From Kuschelorhynchus macadamiae (Eukaryota; Arthropoda; Insecta; Coleoptera; Curculionidae), in NCBI GenBank assembly GCA_030620095.1, contig JAUTXW010002391.1, forward strand, positions 248,001 through 312,000: DNA of 64,000 bases, written 5' to 3'. The first letter of the stretch is position 1; the number at the start of each line of letters is the position of its first letter. The translations under genes and the position numbers were made by a program. Shown here piece after piece: positions 8,516-18,039 of this stretch. The notes beneath the pieces were generated by a model. That model had not been told where the DNA came from and made no database searches. It worked only from the letters and a program-made list of their open reading frames with translations.

Positions 8516-9205
8516 ATGAGGATTGAAAAACAAAAATTCTCATTACCAGTAAATAATCATGACGAAAAAATTTTAAGTAAACAGTTGAGAAAGCATGGTG
8601 ACTTATTTTGCGGTGGTTCAAAAAGAGGGCTTATAGTTGGTTGCAGTGGTAGCGGTAAAACCAACGTTATGCTTACACTGCTCGAGCATCCTAATGGAAT
8701 TAGGTTTGAAAATGTCTATGTTTATTCAAAGTCATTAGATCAACCAAAATATGAATATTTAAGAAAGTTGTTAAAACCTATGAAAGAAATTGGATACTTT
8801 GAATATGATAGCGATGAGAACATTATTTCACCTCATGAGATAAAGCCAAATTCCGTTATCATTTTTGATGATATTCCTTGTCATAATCAATCTATTATTA
8901 GGGACTATTTCACGCATGGAAGGCATAGAAACACCGATTGTTTTTTTATTTTTCAAGGATATTCTTCAATCCTTAAACGTCTAATTCGAGAAAATGCAAA
9001 CTTATTAATTTTATTTAAACAGGACTGTTTGAGTTTAAAACATATATATAATGACCACTGTATATTGGATATGACATTTGATCAGTTTAAAAATATTTGT
9101 GCTAACTGTTGGATGGATCCATATGGCTTTCTTGTAATTGACAAAGATTGTGAAGTAAATCACGGCAGATATAGGAGTAAATTCGATTCCTTTATATATT
9201 TATAA
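8516..9205 (+). CDS. Genome-packaging ATPase (FtsK/HerA, A32-like)
   Basis: 229 residues, intact, with the expected Polinton length. Walker A is GCSGSGKTN at residues 42-50 and Walker B is VIIFDD at residues 114-119. FFIFQGYS supplies the sensor-like Gln, and LIRENANLLILF carries the conserved Arg expected to act across subunits. It would drive DNA into the capsid. It is the first gene of the rightward block and is read from the short divergent promoter. A Cys-rich C-terminal stretch (DCLSLKHIY, ICANCWMDPYGFL) is normal for the group. Confidence 0.9.
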   Translation: MRIEKQKFSLPVNNHDEKILSKQLRKHGDLFCGGSKRGLIVGCSGSGKTNVMLTLLEHPNGIRFENVYVYSKSLDQPKYEYLRKLLKPMKEIGYFEYDSDENIISPHEIKPNSVIIFDDIPCHNQSIIRDYFTHGRHRNTDCFFIFQGYSSILKRLIRENANLLILFKQDCLSLKHIYNDHCILDMTFDQFKNICANCWMDPYGFLVIDKDCEVNHGRYRSKFDSFIYL

Positions 9206-9249
9206 AAGTAAAAAATTTGCAGTTTTATTTCATTTAAAACTTGTACAGC

Positions 9250-10388
9250 ATGGATAAACGTTTAGCTCGAGAATTAATAAGATCGAGACAAGCCGTGAAG
9301 CAGAAATATCAAAGCTTGAAATTAGCTACTTCTACTGCTTAGTCCGAATTAGAACAAACTTATAGACCAATAACACAACCACTTAAACAGCTAATTTCAA
9401 GTATTGGTAAATCCGAACCATTCGATTTAAAAGAAGAAAGAGTTTCAAAGTATGAAGATTTCAAAACACCTACAAAGCTTTATAAAACATCAACTCCGAC
9501 GAAAAATATTCAGAAAACAGGAAAAACTCCGTCACTCCCTACAGAACTACCAACATTTTTAAATGACAGTAGTATCACTTCTTCCTCTCCTGTAGTACAA
9601 CCATTGTCATCAACTGTTATAGCAGAAACTTCAGATCCTTCTAGTGACACAACAACAAATTTAAACTTGTCAGACATATTGGAACAAACTAGAAAAACAA
9701 TTCAAACCTATGTTGGTACACCATCATATAAAGATTACTTAGCAGATTTTCATGAATTACCCAGATCATATATTGATGAGGGTGTGAAAGATACACAACA
9801 TAAATTTGACCATTATTATGGAATAGTTCATGACCTCGAAACGGATAAGTTTTCTTTTGGTTTAACACAGATACCGGTAGAAATTATTGGAAAAGACATT
9901 AAAGTGGGAGGAATAACGTACACAGGCACGCCAGGTTTATACGAATTGCTTTTCAAAAAAGAACCGAAAGGTTATAAGAAGGAAGATTTAGATAATTACA
10001 TGAACATTCTAGCTAAAACAAATGTATATCGTAAGAATTTTGATTCAAATGAACAAGTTCAAGGAAATACATCACACAAATATGTTACAATAATAGGACC
10101 ATATTTACAAAGAAAGGGGATTACAAAGACAAAAACCTTGCCAAGATTAGTTACAGCATTTAACAAACCAAAACCTCCGTTTAGAACAACTAGAGCCAAA
10201 TCTACAGGAAAGGGATTAATTTTGAAAACAAACAGATCAATACAGACTATGTATACTGGAATAATGTAAACGAAATTGTTGATAGGCTACGTTTATTAAT
10301 TTCATCAAGTGATGCGGGAAATAATGCTCATAGTAACGAGATTATCTCTATTATTGAAGAATTAAGAGAAGATAAAATAATACTATAA
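9250..10388 (+). pseudogene. Conserved Polinton protein (DUF8207-type), broken by a stop and a frameshift
   Basis: The start is the ATG at 9250 (MDKRLARELIRSRQA). The frame runs 30 codons to an in-frame TAG at 9340-9342 and is then open in the same frame to the stop at 10267. The conserved core is IGKDIKVGGITYTGTPGLYE and LLF, followed by YKKEDLDNYMNILAKTNVYR, seen in many insect Polinton proteins; I believe this is the domain catalogued as DUF8207. Near 10230-10266 the expected C-terminal stretch (DYVYW, then EIVDRLRLL and SIIEELRE) is in the -1 frame and ends at the TAA at 10386-10388, consistent with a one-base loss. Function unknown; a virion role is plausible from the family context. A GKG motif near the end resembles possible protease sites. 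Confidence 0.75.
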
Positions 10389-10437
10389 ATAACAGCTATC
10401 AAATATAATCATATATATTGTTTAATGAAAGCTCAAC

Positions 10438-12042
10438 ATGACAGTTGATAAATTTGGACGCCATATTTCAAAACAAAATCAAGAGAGAATAAGTGACATT
10501 AATAATTTAAAAAGGAGATTAGGTGAAAATGAAACAAATAATGAAATCTTTGCTAAAAAGCTTAAGGTTTTTGATGAAAATTTTTTAAAGTATGAAAACC
10601 AGATTAAAGGATGTTATACCTCAATTGAAAACGTTAATAAACAGTTGCTAACGCTAAATCAAATAAGTAAAGATTTGCAATTTTTAAATGAACATGTTAA
10701 AAAGGAAGACAAAAAATTAAGTGATGATATCAACAAAATTAATAAAATAATGGAAACAAATATAAGAGAAGTAATAATTGAAAAACACAAGGAAAAAATT
10801 AAACAATTAAGAACTTTTATAAAAAGGTTAGATGATGAAAAAAAAAGAAATCAAAATAGCATTCTTAACAGTAGAACAATTGACCAACTCACTTTGGAAG
10901 AAAATCAACAATATATTTCCTTGGAAAATATAATGTCCAGTGTAATTAAGAAATTAGAACAAGAATTAAATAAAACAGAGGAGGAATTCAAAAATAGTGA
11001 TAGTAGATCAACTACTTTCTTAACTGGAGAGATAAAAAAATCCTTTAATGCGTTAGAAAAGGAGATTACTAAAATTAGTAAAATTTTAAATGAAAAAAGT
11101 TATACAATACAAATTGATAAATTGAATGAATGGGAAAAAACATATAAAAGTTATATTTCGAATTATTACAAACGCAGAAGGGTGGTAGTGAAAGGGTTAA
11201 ATGATCTTTTTCAAGCTGATTTGGTTGAAATGTTACCCTATGCCAAATTTAATAAGGGATTTAAATATATCTTGATTACCATAAATGTATTTTCTAAGTA
11301 TGTTTGGGCCGAACCGTTAAAATCTAAATCTGGAAAAGACGTAACAGCGGCAATGAAAAAAATATTAATCAGTGCAAAAACTCCACCAAAAAACTTGCAA
11401 ACGGACAGAGGGAGAGAGTTTTTCAATGTAAATTTTCAAAATTTGATGCAACAATTTCGAATTAACCATTATAGCACGTTTTCCAATTTGAAAGCGAGTA
11501 TAGTAGAAAGAGTGAACAGGACTTTAAAGAATAATATGTGGAAAATATTTAGCATTCAAGGAAATTACAAATGGTTTAATATATTAGCGGATATTGTAAA
11601 AGATTATAACAATACAAAACATTCTTCAATAGGAATGAAGCCAAAACAAGTAAATAAAACAAATGAAAATAGAATCTTGAAATCTGCATTTACTCATGCT
11701 AAAACGTTAGATATAAAATCTCCAAAGTTTAAAGTGGGTGATCACGTACGAATAAGCAAGCATCGAGAGGCATTTTCAAAAGGTTATACACCAAATTGGT
11801 CAAATGAGATATTCCACATTAAAGAAGTTAAGATGACAAACCCTTGGACATATTTAATTCAAGACGAAGATAATCAGGACATTCTGGGTGGTTTTTATGA
11901 GCAAGAATTACTAAAAGTAAAGCATACCGATGTGTATCTTATTGAGAAGATTTTGAGAAGGAAAGGAAACAAAGTTTATGTGAAATGGTTAGGACTTGAT
12001 AAAAAATATAATACATGGATTGATAAAAAAAATATTGTTTAA
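10438..12042 (+). CDS. Integrase with N-terminal coiled coil and C-terminal chromodomain
   Basis: 534 residues, intact. Residues about 1-235 are Lys/Glu-rich with heptad-like spacing, a long coiled coil rather than the usual N-terminal zinc-binding region of Polinton integrases. Residues about 246-430 are a retroviral-type DDE core: Asp261 (QADLVEM), Asp323 (QTDRGREF) and Glu357 (SIVERVNRTLK), with 33 residues between the last two. A SH3-like region with KVGDHVRISK follows, and residues about 497-534 form a chromodomain (YLIEKILRRK, VYVKWLGL, YNTWI) that can guide insertion to modified chromatin. It would insert the linear element with 6-bp target duplications. The coiled coil may be a fused neighbouring gene. 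Confidence 0.88.
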   Translation: MTVDKFGRHISKQNQERISDINNLKRRLGENETNNEIFAKKLKVFDENFLKYENQIKGCYTSIENVNKQLLTLNQISKDLQFLNEHVKKEDKKLSDDINKINKIMETNIREVIIEKHKEKIKQLRTFIKRLDDEKKRNQNSILNSRTIDQLTLEENQQYISLENIMSSVIKKLEQELNKTEEEFKNSDSRSTTFLTGEIKKSFNALEKEITKISKILNEKSYTIQIDKLNEWEKTYKSYISNYYKRRRVVVKGLNDLFQADLVEMLPYAKFNKGFKYILITINVFSKYVWAEPLKSKSGKDVTAAMKKILISAKTPPKNLQTDRGREFFNVNFQNLMQQFRINHYSTFSNLKASIVERVNRTLKNNMWKIFSIQGNYKWFNILADIVKDYNNTKHSSIGMKPKQVNKTNENRILKSAFTHAKTLDIKSPKFKVGDHVRISKHREAFSKGYTPNWSNEIFHIKEVKMTNPWTYLIQDEDNQDILGGFYEQELLKVKHTDVYLIEKILRRKGNKVYVKWLGLDKKYNTWIDKKNIV

Positions 12043-12190
12043 TTAAATTGAAATTAAATTTTAGTTAAATTTGTTTTATTTCTGTTCCTCACTTTATGCT
12101 TTAGCTGATACAAATTACAAAGTCTTAATGTGCTAATTAATTTCAAATAAAATTCACATTTATTAAACTAAAATTTTATTAAGTAAAACA
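12043..12190. other. Short spacer with a vestigial duplicate of the following gene end
   Basis: No complete gene. TTTGTTTTATTTCTGTTCCTCA at 12068-12089 resembles ATTTTATTTCTATGTTCCTCA at 12224-12244, which encodes SEEHRNKIY on the minus strand. It is probably a decayed duplication of the end of the 12191 frame. Confidence 0.35.
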
Positions 12191-12478
12191 TCAAATACAA
12201 TTTTTATTAAAACGTGTCAAATATATTTTATTTCTATGTTCCTCAGATAATATCGAATCTAGAATAAGTTTACAATCATTTATTCTTTTTTCAAAACGGA
12301 GTCTATCTAAGTACCACATCTGAAAGTTACTCCTACGGGCTTGTCTGTAAGCAAAGCTCCACTTCACTAACACATGCACCTTATTGTTCTCTTCCAGAAA
12401 AGATATTGTTTTCTTCGTAATATTTTCTTTTTGATCCATTTTCATTGTTTTCTTCGTAATATTTTCGTTTTGTTCCAT
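12191..12478 (-). CDS. Unrecognised 95-residue ORF overlapping the next gene
   Basis: Starts at the ATG at 12478 inside the 3' end of the 12381-13091 gene, in another frame. Residues 1-26 are two copies of a 13-residue unit (NITKKT...) produced by a 39-bp DNA repeat. The rest has Trp/Tyr/Arg-rich helices (KWSFAYRQARRS, QMWYLDRLRFEK) and resembles nothing I can name. The repeat is a multiple of three bases, so it reads in both frames. It may be a downstream portion of the 236-residue protein displaced by a frameshift. Confidence 0.45.
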   Translation of the reverse strand: MEQNENITKKTMKMDQKENITKKTISFLEENNKVHVLVKWSFAYRQARRSNFQMWYLDRLRFEKRINDCKLILDSILSEEHRNKIYLTRFNKNCI

Positions 12479-13091
12479 TTTGCTTCAATTTGTTTTCCAT
12501 TTGTTCAGGATATAAAGCAAGTAATTCCATCATAGTTGAAACATTTTCACTGTTAGGATTTTCTGTTGGACTTATTATATTATAAACATGCGTACACAAG
12601 TCGCCACAATCAGTTGAAATATTATTTTGAAATATTTTGAAATATGTATTGAATTCTTGCCTTTTAAGTATAGATAATCTATAATCAATAATTTCCTTTA
12701 ATCGCCACAAATTGTCCAAAAACTCTTGTCCTAAGTATATGAAGTGTGGGCCTTTTGTAATTTGTAGAACAGGGGTATCATTTATTTTCTGAACCTGTAG
12801 ATGAATGTTGTTTATATTCACACTGGTTTGATCAACTTGAGGAAAGTAGAAATTGTTTACAATAATTCCTTGATGAACACAAATGTCTTTCCAATTTTCT
12901 TCGGTTAGTGCGATTGAAAATCCAGTTTTTCCACCAATTACAATTTTTGGAGAAAAATCATTTAAACTAATGCCAACAAGAACAAATTTTGACAAAGAAT
13001 TATATAAAAAATAAATTTTTGAATTAAGAAGCGTTTCCAAAGGTTTATGAACCACGGCGTTGTTCATAATGACTAAACGAGACTGAAACAT
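12381..13091 (-). CDS. Polinton protein of unknown function, possibly PC4-like fold
   Basis: 236 residues. Two similar beta-rich blocks are visible: residues about 36-75 (VLVGISLNDF, KIVIGGKTGFSIAL, ENWKDI) and residues about 92-140 (IHLQVQKIND, LQITKGPHFIYL, FLDNLWRLKEII). Each is strands followed by a helix starting near a Trp, which resembles transcriptional coactivator PC4-type single-strand DNA-binding folds; this is inference from pattern only. The C-terminus repeats KRKYYEEN from the 39-bp DNA repeat. It lies in the leftward early-like block beside the polymerase gene, so a role in replication or transcription is plausible. Confidence 0.6.
   Translation of the reverse strand: MFQSRLVIMNNAVVHKPLETLLNSKIYFLYNSLSKFVLVGISLNDFSPKIVIGGKTGFSIALTEENWKDICVHQGIIVNNFYFPQVDQTSVNINNIHLQVQKINDTPVLQITKGPHFIYLGQEFLDNLWRLKEIIDYRLSILKRQEFNTYFKIFQNNISTDCGDLCTHVYNIISPTENPNSENVSTMMELLALYPEQMENKLKQNGTKRKYYEENNENGSKRKYYEENNIFSGREQ
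12405..12482. repeat. Tandem 39-bp repeat, two copies
   Basis: Two adjacent 39-bp units (12405-12443 and 12444-12482) differ at a few positions. They encode a 13-residue repeat in both overlapping minus-strand frames. Confidence 0.8.
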
Positions 13092-13156
13092 ATTGTGTTA
13101 TTCTTGTACTTAAATATTCTCATCCCCACTTTCTTTAAAGTTTCGATTAAAATGGA

Positions 13157-13624
13157 TTAATGAAAAAATAGATTTCCAGTTTGAAATTTGTAATAAAGAT
13201 AAATAATTAAAATGGTAATGTATAAAAATAATGCAAAGTTTAATGTAACACTAATGATGGAAAAGTAATAATTTTTGAATCCGTCATAATAATTGGTACA
13301 GTTGGGGGTTAAAATTTGTAACTGATTATTTTTAAACTCTAACCTTTCTATCCAATTTGTATCAAAAATAGATCGATTTGGATAATGATACAAAATTTTA
13401 AAAAATTTACTTGCATTTTCATTTCCATTTATTCGTTCCATCCAACTAATTGTACTATTGTTAATTAATCCAATTTTCATAAATTTACAATATTTACTTA
13501 GAGTGACGTCTGTTTTATTAGAAAAACATATTTCACACTGTGTTACGACAGGGGGATGATGAACATAAAAAACATTTTGGAAAATAAAATAAAGAAGAAT
13601 AAATTGAGATCTACTGATAGTCAT
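13157..13624 (-). CDS. Putative type I membrane glycoprotein
   Basis: 155 residues, not recognised by sequence. An N-terminal hydrophobic stretch (FILLYFIFQNVFYV) looks like a signal peptide. The ectodomain of about 95 residues has at least four Cys (CEIC, SKYC, TPNC) and N-glycosylation sequons NKT, NNST, NRS and NCT. One C-terminal membrane helix follows (residues about 127-147, FALFLYITILIIYLYY), leaving a short cytoplasmic tail. It is placed between the PC4-like and BIR genes. It could be a surface or receptor-like accessory protein of the element; no family assignment is made. Confidence 0.6.
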   Translation of the reverse strand: MTISRSQFILLYFIFQNVFYVHHPPVVTQCEICFSNKTDVTLSKYCKFMKIGLINNSTISWMERINGNENASKFFKILYHYPNRSIFDTNWIERLEFKNNQLQILTPNCTNYYDGFKNYYFSIISVTLNFALFLYITILIIYLYYKFQTGNLFFH

Positions 13625-13722
13625 TAAAACAAATTAATAATTATATTCCAAATTTATTAACATTAAGCAGATACTTTCACCACGAAAGCAAAAGTAGTTG
13701 TAAAAAAATAACAATAAAATAC

Positions 13723-14094
13723 TTAATTTAAATATATGTAAAAGTTCATAAATAAGGATATTAATAATACTATATAAAATGTGTAGCTTGAAGACTTATT
13801 TTGAATGGTTACAATTATTCGATTCCTATTTTTCCATAAACAGTTATTTAAATCACAATTCCTAGCAAATTTCTTATGCTCCACAATAGGATCATCATAA
13901 CTTAACCAATCAAAAATTTCAATACCACAATAAAAACATTTACAAATATCATTGATTGAAGTATAGTAAAAGCCAGCTCCAGCTAACACTTCTGGTCTCA
14001 ATTTTCCTTTCCATTTTTTAAAAGTGGAAAGTCGTTTTTCATATGTTTTAAAATAACTGTTATCAATTTCTTTGTCAAAAGTTTCTAAGCACAT
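13723..14094 (-). CDS. BIR-domain (inhibitor-of-apoptosis-like) protein with C-terminal membrane anchor
   Basis: 123 residues. One BIR domain at residues 21-80: RLSTFKKW start, LAGAGFYYT, zinc ligands Cys53 and Cys56 (CKCFYCG), the W-x-x-x-DDP turn, His73 (EHKKF) and Cys80. No RING finger. A hydrophobic segment at about residues 105-122 (FYIVLLISLFMNFYIYL) could be a tail anchor in mitochondrial or ER membrane, which is unusual for BIR proteins. The family binds caspases or their regulators; BIR genes in insect viruses and Polintons are thought to block cell death. Single intact exon. Confidence 0.8.
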   Translation of the reverse strand: MCLETFDKEIDNSYFKTYEKRLSTFKKWKGKLRPEVLAGAGFYYTSINDICKCFYCGIEIFDWLSYDDPIVEHKKFARNCDLNNCLWKNRNRIIVTIQNKSSSYTFYIVLLISLFMNFYIYLN

Positions 14095-14160
14095 TTTGTG
14101 AAAGACTTATGAAGACTAACTTTGGTTTCAAAAACAACAAATTTAAATACCTTATAATAT

Positions 14161-17100
14161 CTACATAAATATATCTAAATCTTCATGTTCTGCATTCCAT
14201 TGATACAATGCAATATCTTGGTGTCCCCAAGCTAATGTATTAAAACCATAGGGAATTTTATACCGCTTATCATCTTCGGAACTCAAAGCCAATTTATTAA
14301 TTAACTCTGTAAAAATTGTATGTTGTCTAGATCGAAAAACATACATTGAACAAAAGGTTTTAGAATGATTTTCAACAACATCTTTATAATGAATAAAATC
14401 CAACTGCTTTTTAATTGCACTTTTTTTAACACCTTTTGCTTTTTTTGTTAAACTGTTTTCCGTTTTAATACAATATGCTTTTGCTCCAGTACCAAAGAAA
14501 GCAGTAATGGGTTCACCAGCATATTCATCTTTGAATTTTCCTATAACTGACTTTGTAATAGGCATTTCATGAATATTATTAAATTCATAATTAGATGTGT
14601 CAAATTTGTGAATATTTTTTATCATGTCAGTTGTATCGGTGTATAAAACTGAAATATTTTCCTGATAAAGAGGTTTTAAAAAATTATAAAAGAAATCATA
14701 CATGACAGTTTTAGATATATCTAATATTGAGAAGCCTACATATATTGGTTTATTGTAAGTAACTTGAATCTTTTGCATTTGAATAGCTACCAAGTTTTCA
14801 GAAAATATTGTTAAGTCCTTGAAATATGGTTTTGCAATTAAATTCTCAGCACCATCTTTTCTTCTATTTTTTTCCCACTCTGTAACAAGTCTTACGTCAA
14901 TTCTCCTATCAACATTTTCCATAGTCTTGCCATAAATACTATTATTTGCCAACTTGTAAGTATTACGATCAAATTCATTCTTTGAATCATTTCTTAATCT
15001 TGAATTCAAGTCTATATATTTTTTCAACCAATCAGATTGAGAAAACTGCAAAACTCTATGAACTTTAGTTAACTTGAGTCCATGTTCCAAACATTGTTTT
15101 AATAATTGATAGTGAATAACATATTTTGATTTATCATTTAAATTGGGTATTAATTTTATGCATTTAGAATTTGGCGGTTTAAAGTTTTCTGGACAAAACG
15201 GAAAATCGTTATGATAGGAATGTAGACTTGTAGGATATTCTAACTTCTAAAACATATCCCTTATTAGATTTTTTAGAAATATTCATAATATTTAAATCAT
15301 TGATTTCTTTATCTGTTAACCAAACAAAATCTCCCGTTGGAATGTGCTGTGACATTGCATAACCATACAAATTTGTTGCATCATAATAAATTATGTATTT
15401 AGTTGGCTTTAAAGGATCAAAATTTAAAAGAAATGGGTTATTAACTTCAGATTTTCTACAAATGCAAGAGCTCACACCACCGCGAACGCTTTTTTTGAAA
15501 AAGTGTATCATATCTGGATCAGTTAACAATTCTAACTCTATTCCAGTATAACGCAAACACGCCTCCCAGGATAAACCTGGAAAAGTGTAAAAATGAGCTG
15601 GATCGAGCTTATATGTGGATAAACAAGTGCTTCTAAAATTTTCAAAAATATCTGCCAAAAGTAAAGTATCAGAGAGTAAGTAAACGTCGGAGTATTGACC
15701 AAGAGATTCACATTTAAACAATTGCCAAACCTTTACAGCTCTTTGGTATTCTGCATCACTGATGTGCTCATCCGTTAAAGTATTATAAAATTGGTCTTTC
15801 TGAGGTAAAGTTGTTTCTTCTAATTTTAAATAATCATCAATATAACTGTAAGGAAATACACCTTTTTGCCGAATAAGTTTAAATCTTTCTTCATCATTGA
15901 AAATTTTTTTTATTTCCTTGCATTGTTCATCTTTTAAGCTTTCAGAGAGTTTTGATAAAGAATGGGATAGAAATTGAAAAGAATCAATAAACCTTAATGA
16001 TATATTTTTTTTCTTAGCCTTTTGTGTCTTTTTATCAAAATAGTTATCCACATGAATAAGCTTTTCAAATGAAATATATTTTTCCTTGTTTTGTGCGATA
16101 ACTGTTAGTTGTTCTTTGTTTAAGCATAATTTTTTAAGAAATAGATGAGAATCATAATTACGCAAATTATGCAATATAACTGGAATAAAGTTAGGTATTC
16201 TGTAATTTATGTTGCAGAGTGAATGAGCTGGACCTCTATAAAGACCGGTTATATGACAATGATCTGCAACCCTGTCATTTAAAAGAGGTTTATTACAAAT
16301 ATGACAAACTTTTTCATAGTTATGATAAATTTTGTCCAGTTCGTTCAAAGGGATCATTTTTTTAGGAACCTTTAAATATTTATTGTATATGTTATACACA
16401 TCTCTTTCTAAAGAATTTATAAATAATGTATCACAATTTTGACCTCTATATTTTTCAAATTTAGAATAATTATCGTCGAAGGAACATTTAATGTAATAGG
16501 CAAATGAATATGGAATATGTTCATATTGTTTTAAGGTGTATGAAGTATTAGGATTTTTATCAACATTGTCATTATTTAAAGGCTTTAAAATGCATTCAAA
16601 ATCTGCATACACCACGAAAGGAACTTTCATTTGTTTATGATAATTTACAAATTTCAAAATATTATCATATGAATAGTTTCCAAACTTATCTTTTATTAAT
16701 TCTTTAGAAGGTAGGTTAATTCGTAAATGATCACAATCATAGCTATTGTGTTGTAATAAATTTTCTTCTGTAGGGAAATATTGTAAACAACCATCGCAAA
16801 TATATTTTTTTCCGTGATGTTTAGAAATTTGTGCAGAAACTAGTTTTGATAAATCTTTAATATAGCAATAATGAAAAGTTTTTTCATCATCATCACTTAT
16901 TAACAATAAATTGACATGTTGATTTTTTTTATTCGATGAATAATAAAGTGGACCAATTACTTCATACCCCTTTTTAGGATTTATAATTTCTAATCCATAT
17001 ACATTAATAGAAATGTTATTTTTTTCTTCAAAAATCTTAATGTTCTTTAGCAACATTGGAAATTCTATACCTGACATATCCAAAACAGAAGAGTAGTGTG

Positions 17101-18039
17101 GGTAGGATGAAGTTTCAAAATCTAATCCGCGTGGTTTGTGAAGAGCAGACACAACTGCCCAGGCGAAGCAAAAGTTGTCATCATTCCTAATGTTGATCAC
17201 AGCTTGACGTCTCTTGATCTCTTGAGGAAGTTCGATAAAAGATGAGGCTCTCAGCGGATTGTGCTTTTTAACATTAATTTCCAAATGAAGTAAATTCATC
17301 AAAGCCCATCCTGCAACGTAAAAATTAAAAAATTACTTTTTTTGTTGCTGTTGTAAAATCGAAAATAAATTCTTTACCTGAATCTCTTTCTGCAAATTCG
17401 TCAGCTTTCTGGTCAATAATGGTGAAGATTTGCTCTAACAGTTCTTTTTTCTGATATCCCTGGCAAATGACTTGGAACGGCGCATTAAAAGATTTGACAT
17501 CATAGCTGTCGCTGCTGGGGTTAATATAGAAACCGAACAGTTCCATTTTTAGCTTGATACATTTATGTTTATGCAGTTCTTTATCTATTATATGTGAAAT
17601 TTTGTATTCCAAATGTTGAAAATATTCTTTCACATTTATGAAGTTTTGGTGTGAGGAAATCCTATAAGATATTATTCGTTCCCTGAATGCTGACTTAATA
17701 ATTTCAACACCTTCCTCCAAGCCTATTTTGGAATTGTTCTTGTGCACACTAGATCGAAGATGTCCACCCCATAGACTTTGGTTTATATTTTTCTTGCATT
17801 CTTTACAATATTTTACAATATTTGTAGAATCTATATAAATTAAGAAAAAAATATTTTATAAAATATAACATGAAAAATAAAATGTTCTTACCTTTAACAA
17901 GCTTTGGTTTTTTCAACCAACTGTTGAGTTTTGTGGAATTTCCGTTAACATGTTTTTTAATATGTCGCAGTAAATTATCCTTTCTAGTAAAGACTTTATT
18001 ACATGTTACACACTTATGCATTTCTGAAGTTTTCTGCAT
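14161..18039 (-). CDS. POLB: Protein-primed DNA polymerase B, three exons, one frameshift, altered motif C
   Basis: Exon 1 (about 18039-17892) encodes a C2H2 finger (CVTCNKVF, HIKKH). Exon 2 (17830-17378) has a CKEC...HLRSSVH finger-like pair and the N-terminal helical region. Exon 3 (17310 to 14161) carries NDDNFCFAWAV, another C/H pair, exonuclease I YADFE, an endonuclease VII-like CHIC...DHCH...H..CN finger, Exo II NLRNYDSHLF, Exo III YLLSD, Pol A YYDATNLYGYAM, Pol B KLANNSIYG and Pol C. Splices are GT-AG and keep the frame. A frame change near 15235 separates GYVLEV from the continuing EYPTSLHSY frame. Pol C reads YTDTTD where the family has YTDTDS, so the second catalytic Asp is displaced by one. 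Probably inactive. Confidence 0.85.
17311..17377 (-). other. Spliceosomal intron of the polymerase gene, 67 nt
   Basis: On the minus strand ATTCAG|GTAAAG is the donor and TTTTTACGTTGCAG|GATGGG the acceptor. Removal joins the frames through RDSG-WALMNLL, the expected continuity in Polinton polymerases. The intron holds in-frame stops and a T-rich tract before the acceptor. Confidence 0.8.
17831..17891 (-). other. Spliceosomal intron of the polymerase gene, 61 nt
   Basis: Donor TTAAAG|GTAAGA and acceptor TTATATAG|ATTCTAC on the minus strand. Splicing keeps the frame from PKLVK into STNIVKYCKEC, linking the C2H2 finger exon to the polymerase N-terminus. Confidence 0.75.

Noticed and set aside
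11238..11426. 62-codon minus-strand hydrophobic frame
   Set aside because: Antisense to the integrase catalytic core; no independent support.
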